47,947 nucleotides of DNA, from NCBI GenBank assembly GCA_030612725.1, contig JAUWNJ010000023.1, positions 1 through 47,947 on the forward strand. Reading direction: 5' to 3'. Both the position numbers and the translations under genes were made by a program. This DNA comes from Planctomycetales bacterium (lineage in GTDB: Bacteria; Planctomycetota; Phycisphaerae; SM23-33). The notes below the pieces were generated by a model, which saw only the letters and a list, made by a program, of their open reading frames with translations, ran no database searches and had not been told where the DNA came from. This document shows, piece by piece, positions 44,920-47,947 of this stretch. Numbering within the stretch: the stretch's first letter is position 1; each line of letters opens with the position of its first letter.

Positions 44920-46092
44920 ATGCCTCGTTTTATAGCGGTAATTTGTACGGTTGCTGTGGTTTGGGCAATAGGTTCCGGTGCTCCGCGTCAAGAGCAGCCT
45001 GCAACCTCCACATCCACTACTCCCTATGTACGTCGGCAACCGACGACAGGTTTGTCGATTACCGAATCTGATTTTGTCGTTGTCCTGCGCAATCTGTACA
45101 AGGACGGTAAGTACAACGACTTGCTTCGGAAAACGGCGAGAATTGACTACGATGAGCGTGGTTTTTCGTACTGCTGGGAAGTGCTGATGCTTCAATCGCA
45201 AGCATATCGGCGGATTGGGAGTCACCTTGCAGCCGAGACCACGGTCAGAAAACTCCTGAAGTATGCCCAAAAGCGCCCCGGGCCGGGCAGACGGCGAAGG
45301 ATCTTCCGCGGATCGAAGCGATACGACAAAATCGAGGGATACTGGGACTTTGACGCTGCCGGAAAGGGAACATATCGGCATCGTCCCCTGGAAAAGATAC
45401 GGTTCGTCTCGTTTCTGCTTGAGGTTTATAAATGCGTCAAGAAAGGCGTCTATTACAGTCCCGGCACCGGCAAGCCCCTGCAGGGTAAGAAACCCATTTC
45501 GGACGATGGGGCATGGGGGGCTGCCAAAAAGGATTACGCCCGCTGTGCCTTGAAGCATCTTGACAGTGTGATGGAGAAGTTAAGCGGTCTCGGCTCAACG
45601 GACCGTTTGATGACCGAGCTGATTAAGTCGCTTCGGATAATAGACATTGTCAGGACGCACCAGTCCAGGCAGGCCAACGCAAAGGCCGTTCCGGTCATCA
45701 ACGCATTCATCAAACGATACGAACAGGTGGTCGATTCACCCTGCAAAAAAAGTGCCAAGCGAGTCGAAAAACTCCGCAAGCGAAAATTCTGGCCTAGGCA
45801 TAAATTCATGACACTTGCCCAGAGGAAGGCAATCGTCAACAAAGTCCGGAATACATCGAAGCGACTTTATGTAACCAATTACAAATGGGGTGCGATGCTA
45901 ACTTCTTACTCGCGCCGGAATGGGATACTCCCGAAGGTCCAGGCCCAAATCAAGAAACTAGCAGACCGTCGGGGCCAACTGGAGAAATCTTTTGTGATGG
46001 TTGATGAATTTATTGAGAAGAATTATCGTACGCGCTCGCCGAGTAAACCGGGCCGGACGGCTCGCTCGAAAATCCCAACCGCCTCCTGGTAA
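44920..46092 (+). CDS. Predicted secreted protein of unknown function
   Basis: 390 residues from ATG 44920, which starts directly with a signal peptide (MPRFIAVICTVAVVWAIGSG); the longer in-frame form from 44857 would bury it. The mature part is helical and strongly basic, with many Lys/Arg, and includes paired-helix stretches such as SDFVVVLRNLYKDGKYNDLL and CWEVLMLQSQAYRRIGSHLA that resemble TPR-like repeats without a clear consensus, and KKDYARCALKHLDSVMEKL. No catalytic motif is seen. Single gene with its own promoter and a terminator. It could be an envelope scaffold, but nothing stronger can be said. Confidence 0.8.
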   Translation: MPRFIAVICTVAVVWAIGSGAPRQEQPATSTSTTPYVRRQPTTGLSITESDFVVVLRNLYKDGKYNDLLRKTARIDYDERGFSYCWEVLMLQSQAYRRIGSHLAAETTVRKLLKYAQKRPGPGRRRRIFRGSKRYDKIEGYWDFDAAGKGTYRHRPLEKIRFVSFLLEVYKCVKKGVYYSPGTGKPLQGKKPISDDGAWGAAKKDYARCALKHLDSVMEKLSGLGSTDRLMTELIKSLRIIDIVRTHQSRQANAKAVPVINAFIKRYEQVVDSPCKKSAKRVEKLRKRKFWPRHKFMTLAQRKAIVNKVRNTSKRLYVTNYKWGAMLTSYSRRNGILPKVQAQIKKLADRRGQLEKSFVMVDEFIEKNYRTRSPSKPGRTARSKIPTASW

Positions 46093-46120
46093 TCCTGAAC
46101 TGCCGCCTGTGCCTTGGGGT

Positions 46121-46139
46121 AACGGGGGCGCCCGTTTTT
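46121..46139 (+). terminator. Terminator after the secreted protein gene
   Basis: AACGGG (46121-46126) pairs with CCCGTT (46131-46136) with loop GGCG and a following TTT, 29 bases after the stop codon. The stem is short but GC-rich. Confidence 0.55.
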
Positions 46140-46200
46140 CCAGGGCTGCCTGTGCAAATCAAGCATCGACTCGACCAGCGAGACCATGCGATCAGCACCA

Positions 46201-46278
46201 GCCCTGAAAGGGCGAAAGAAGTTAGCCGTGGGCGTAAGCCCACGGTCAACGGCCCAAAATCTCAAGCCCCAACGGGGC
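46201..46278 (+). repeat. Three-hairpin extragenic repeat, copy 1
   Basis: Three hairpins in order: GCCCT/AGGGC (46201-46213), CCGTGGGC/GCCCACGG with loop GTAA (46226-46245), and GCCCC/GGGGC (46266-46278). The spacing, 12 then 20 bases, closely mirrors copy 2 on the other strand. No coding potential. Such palindromic clusters are widespread in genomes of the PVC group. Confidence 0.85.
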
Positions 46279-46314
46279 GATGGAAACTTTTTTCCCGTGG
46301 CGAGCCTCTCCGCC

Positions 46315-46394
46315 GCCCCGTCGGGGCTGAATTTATTGGGGGACTTTTTCCGGTGGCTCACGCCACCGGCTACCATCCTCCGGCCCTTCGGGCC
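46315..46394 (-). repeat. Three-hairpin extragenic repeat, copy 2 (inverted)
   Basis: Read on the minus strand: GGCCC/GGGCC (46394-46382), CCGGTGGC/GCCACCGG (46369-46350), GCCCC/GGGGC (46327-46315). The gaps are 12 and 22 bases. It is the same element as copy 1 in opposite orientation, 36 bases away, and ends 3 bases from the stop codon of the restriction-enzyme remnant. Confidence 0.85.
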
Positions 46395-46396
46395 TG

Positions 46397-46486
46397 TCAA
46401 CCCGTACCCTCTTCAACAATCGCAATTTCTTCGTCCGTCAGGCCGTACAATTCATAAACTGCTTGTGCAACGAAAGAGTCGGCTCC
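46397..46486 (-). pseudogene. C-terminal remnant of a type IIG restriction-modification enzyme
   Basis: The minus-strand frame directly after the nuclease gene reads FVAQAVYELYGLTDEEIAIV, then EEGTG and a stop at 46399-46397. A VYxLYGLTxEEIxIVE tail is the usual C-terminal end of Eco57I/TaqI-like DNA methylase-nuclease fusions (type IIG). Only about 30 codons remain, and the frame runs open into the 3' end of the neighbouring nuclease gene without a start. The matching N-terminal piece lies on the other side of that gene (47621-47716). Confidence 0.62.
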
Positions 46487-46490
46487 AGTC

Positions 46491-47624
46491 CTATTCTTCG
46501 TCGGTGAAATATTCGACTACTTGCTCCAAGAAATCCGGTTTCATTGAAGATGTAAGCCCCAGTTTTTGGATACCTTTAATTTTTTCCGTCAGATCTGAAA
46601 TAGGGAGAAACCCACATATTTCTGAAAGAGGCTTTTCTCGCAAATTGAAAGTCGGCCTCATAATCTCTCGCTCGATTTTGTCTCTTCGCTCATCGGGTGC
46701 GACGATATATAACTTTATATTCAGATTAGGTTGCAAGGCCAACAAATCGCTCATACGCAGCAGCCCGGAATAGATAGCAGTGGTACATTCCAGTTCAAAG
46801 GCTGCAACGATGGAATTACCCTTCAACCAAAGAACATCTATGAGTTCGATTGTTTTATTAGTCGCTTCGTTGAATTGGGTAGGAAGCGCCTCGACCATTC
46901 GTGACATATTTCCTAACGTTTCGCCGTTATAGGTTTTTCCACGATCATTACGTGCAACCCAAACATTGAAGCCCATATCAGATCCGAGGCGTAACAAACG
47001 ATACTGAATCTCCACGTGTTGAGTTGAAGATGCGGTCGAACTTTCACCATCGGCGGTCTTTGTGTCCCCCTCGATATCCTCCCGCTCGGGGATGCTGACC
47101 AAAGCCTCAATGGCCTTCCTGCCTTTTTTTCTTTGCACTTTAAAAAGTGGCTTACGTGCAAGCTTCGCCGGATCGACCGGACGCGCAACTGGATTTTTTT
47201 CAGCCCCCCGTAGCATTTCTACGAGCAGATCACCATCTTTCGGTCGTTTAAAAACCCTTGGGCTACCCCTGAGAAAACCCTTGAACTTGCCGCGGTCAGC
47301 CGGAAATTCGTAGAACTCGACACGCCCTTCCAGATGTTCCATCGGAACACCGTTTTCTGCATCCAGCATTACAAGGGGCCGGACTGTTAGACGAACCGGA
47401 AAATCCGCAACGCTCCAGATGTGGCGCTTGTCATCACTTGGGCCAAGAACTTCCAGCGCACCAACCCATCGCATTACACCTGTCATGTAACAAAGCAGTA
47501 TATCTCCCTGCTGGATTTTGCTCACGGTGTTCCGCATACGGTGGCGAAAACCACTTACGCTAGCCCCGTCTTTGCGAAACTCATCCCAAGTTGTTCCTGT
47601 AAATAGGTCTATCCAGTAATTCAC
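46491..47624 (-). CDS. Predicted modification-dependent nuclease: PUA-like (EVE-type) domain plus PD-(D/E)XK-like domain
   Basis: 377 residues. The start is GTG 47624, set by AAGGAG at 47637-47632; a longer frame from 47753 has no support. Residues 1-130 resemble the EVE/PUA-like fold (VNYWIDLFTGTTWDEFRK, GDILLCYMTGVMRWVGALEV, FPVRLTVRPLVML), which in restriction proteins reads modified bases. After a charged linker, residues ~220-340 form a nuclease-like domain: IELIDVLWL (D263), AFELECTT (E277, E279) and the conserved AIYSGLLRMSDLLAL and LYIVAPDERRDKIEREIMRP. The usual Lys of the active site is replaced in an E-x-E variant. The likely role is defence against modified foreign DNA, inferred from domains. 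It is flanked by remnants of another restriction gene. Confidence 0.8.
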   Translation of the reverse strand: MNYWIDLFTGTTWDEFRKDGASVSGFRHRMRNTVSKIQQGDILLCYMTGVMRWVGALEVLGPSDDKRHIWSVADFPVRLTVRPLVMLDAENGVPMEHLEGRVEFYEFPADRGKFKGFLRGSPRVFKRPKDGDLLVEMLRGAEKNPVARPVDPAKLARKPLFKVQRKKGRKAIEALVSIPEREDIEGDTKTADGESSTASSTQHVEIQYRLLRLGSDMGFNVWVARNDRGKTYNGETLGNMSRMVEALPTQFNEATNKTIELIDVLWLKGNSIVAAFELECTTAIYSGLLRMSDLLALQPNLNIKLYIVAPDERRDKIEREIMRPTFNLREKPLSEICGFLPISDLTEKIKGIQKLGLTSSMKPDFLEQVVEYFTDEE

Positions 47625-47716
47625 TTTGATGCTCCTTGTATGCCTCTGTGATAATCGTCGCGGTGTCGTGCGAATCGTTCTGTGAGGGACTGTACTAATT
47701 GCGGTGGCTTTGTCAT
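47621..47716 (-). pseudogene. N-terminal remnant of a type IIG restriction-modification gene, now a coupled mini-ORF
   Basis: From ATG 47716 a 31-codon frame reads MTKPPQLVQSLTERFARHRD, then DYHRG and a short unrelated tail before TGA at 47623-47621. LVxSLxERFxRxRxxY is the usual start of type IIG enzymes, which continue with a YNExQLRxEF motif that is absent here. The TGA overlaps the GTG of the nuclease gene (GTGA), so translation of this remnant could be coupled to it. The conserved part ends ~27 bases before the new gene's start. Confidence 0.58.
47632..47637 (-). promoter_or_regulatory. Ribosome binding site deciding the nuclease start
   Basis: AAGGAG on the minus strand ends 7 bases before GTG 47624. 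It is a full Shine-Dalgarno match and the reason for choosing GTG over the upstream ATG at 47753. Confidence 0.75.
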
Positions 47717-47947
47717 GGCGTAACATACTAACCGGAACACCCGCCTTCGCCAAGTTGTAGAAATATCCCGCTCCCTACCCTTCGGGTCTGAGCCTCAGGG
47801 TCGAAGACCGGTCGCGGCTAGCACGCCACCTTGATCGCGCTGTGTTCGCATCTGCGCGCGCAAACGCGAACGTAAAAATCGGGCGAACGAAAAATTCCAA
47901 AAAAACTTTCCCCAAGGCCACCAAGGACTTATGGCGTCGCTATCCGT
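47717..47947. other. Right edge without genes
   Basis: No gene was recognised on either strand. A symmetric hairpin lies at 47844-47871 (GTTCGC ... GCGAAC around TGCGCGCGCA). The region probably holds the promoter for the minus-strand nuclease unit, but no convincing pair was found. Confidence 0.5.

Noticed and set aside
46023-46400. 125-codon minus-strand frame over the repeats
   Set aside because: Its sequence is generated by the hairpin repeats and has no domain.
47625-47753. Upstream extension of the nuclease gene to ATG 47753
   Set aside because: The added residues are basic low-complexity sequence, and a full Shine-Dalgarno sequence lies directly before GTG 47624. Part of the extension overlaps, in another frame, the type IIG-like N-terminal remnant.

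Overview
The window looks like chromosomal DNA of a planctomycete or a near relative (Planctomycetota, plausibly Phycisphaerae). This rests on family resemblance read by eye: a planctomycete-style integrase tail, large secreted proteins with STN-like domains, an AsmA-like protein with a charged tail, an FHA-GAF histidine kinase, and palindromic repeats encoding TGVPPV/TGETPV-like peptides. No database search was possible.

Left edge (1-1380): the proline-rich C-terminus of an unseen protein, an intact tRNA-Arg(ACG) with promoter and terminator, and the decayed C-terminal end of a tyrosine recombinase abutting the tRNA. A gene-poor stretch with a G-quadruplex-type run follows.

Region 1381-27630: 21 genes, all on the + strand and mostly overlapping or closely spaced, form one exopolysaccharide locus. 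It holds the export lipoprotein (Wza-like), a chain-length regulator/tyrosine kinase (Wzc-like), a NusG/RfaH-type antiterminator, a WecA-like initiating phosphoglycosyltransferase, eight glycosyltransferases (GT4, GT9 and CgeB types), three SAM methyltransferases, one sugar epimerase, a Wzx flippase and two polymerase/ligase-type membrane proteins plus a third multi-spanning protein of unknown role. In the expected scheme the sugar unit is built on undecaprenyl phosphate inside the cell, flipped by Wzx, polymerised by a Wzy-like enzyme and exported by Wzc/Wza. Apart from one epimerase no sugar-nucleotide synthesis genes are present, so precursors must come from elsewhere.

Region 27697-35756: envelope genes, mostly on the - strand. 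Four are predicted lipoproteins (one unknown, one with a lipin-type LNS2 phosphatase-like domain, one with a TPR tail on the + strand, one M48 metalloprotease), and the fifth is a 1191-residue AsmA-like protein. A 31-base segment at 35905-35935 matches the 3' half of the tRNA-Arg at 27 of 31 positions, in the same orientation. With the integrase remnant it suggests that 425-35935 was once an integrated island.

Region 36059-42699: two overlapping + strand genes (1532 and 681 residues) encode secreted proteins that share paralogous modules. The larger carries TPRs, coiled coil, an STN-like domain and a palindromic repeat inserted in frame that its paralogue lacks. A strong bidirectional terminator separates them from an FHA-GAF histidine kinase (42843-44510, -). 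A secreted protein of unknown function (44920-46092, +) follows.

Right edge (46093-47947): two inverted copies of a three-hairpin repeat, then a PUA-like plus PD-(D/E)XK-like predicted nuclease gene (46491-47624, -). This gene is flanked on the same strand by what look like the last ~30 and the first ~22 codons of a type IIG restriction-modification gene, the scar of one defence gene replaced by another.
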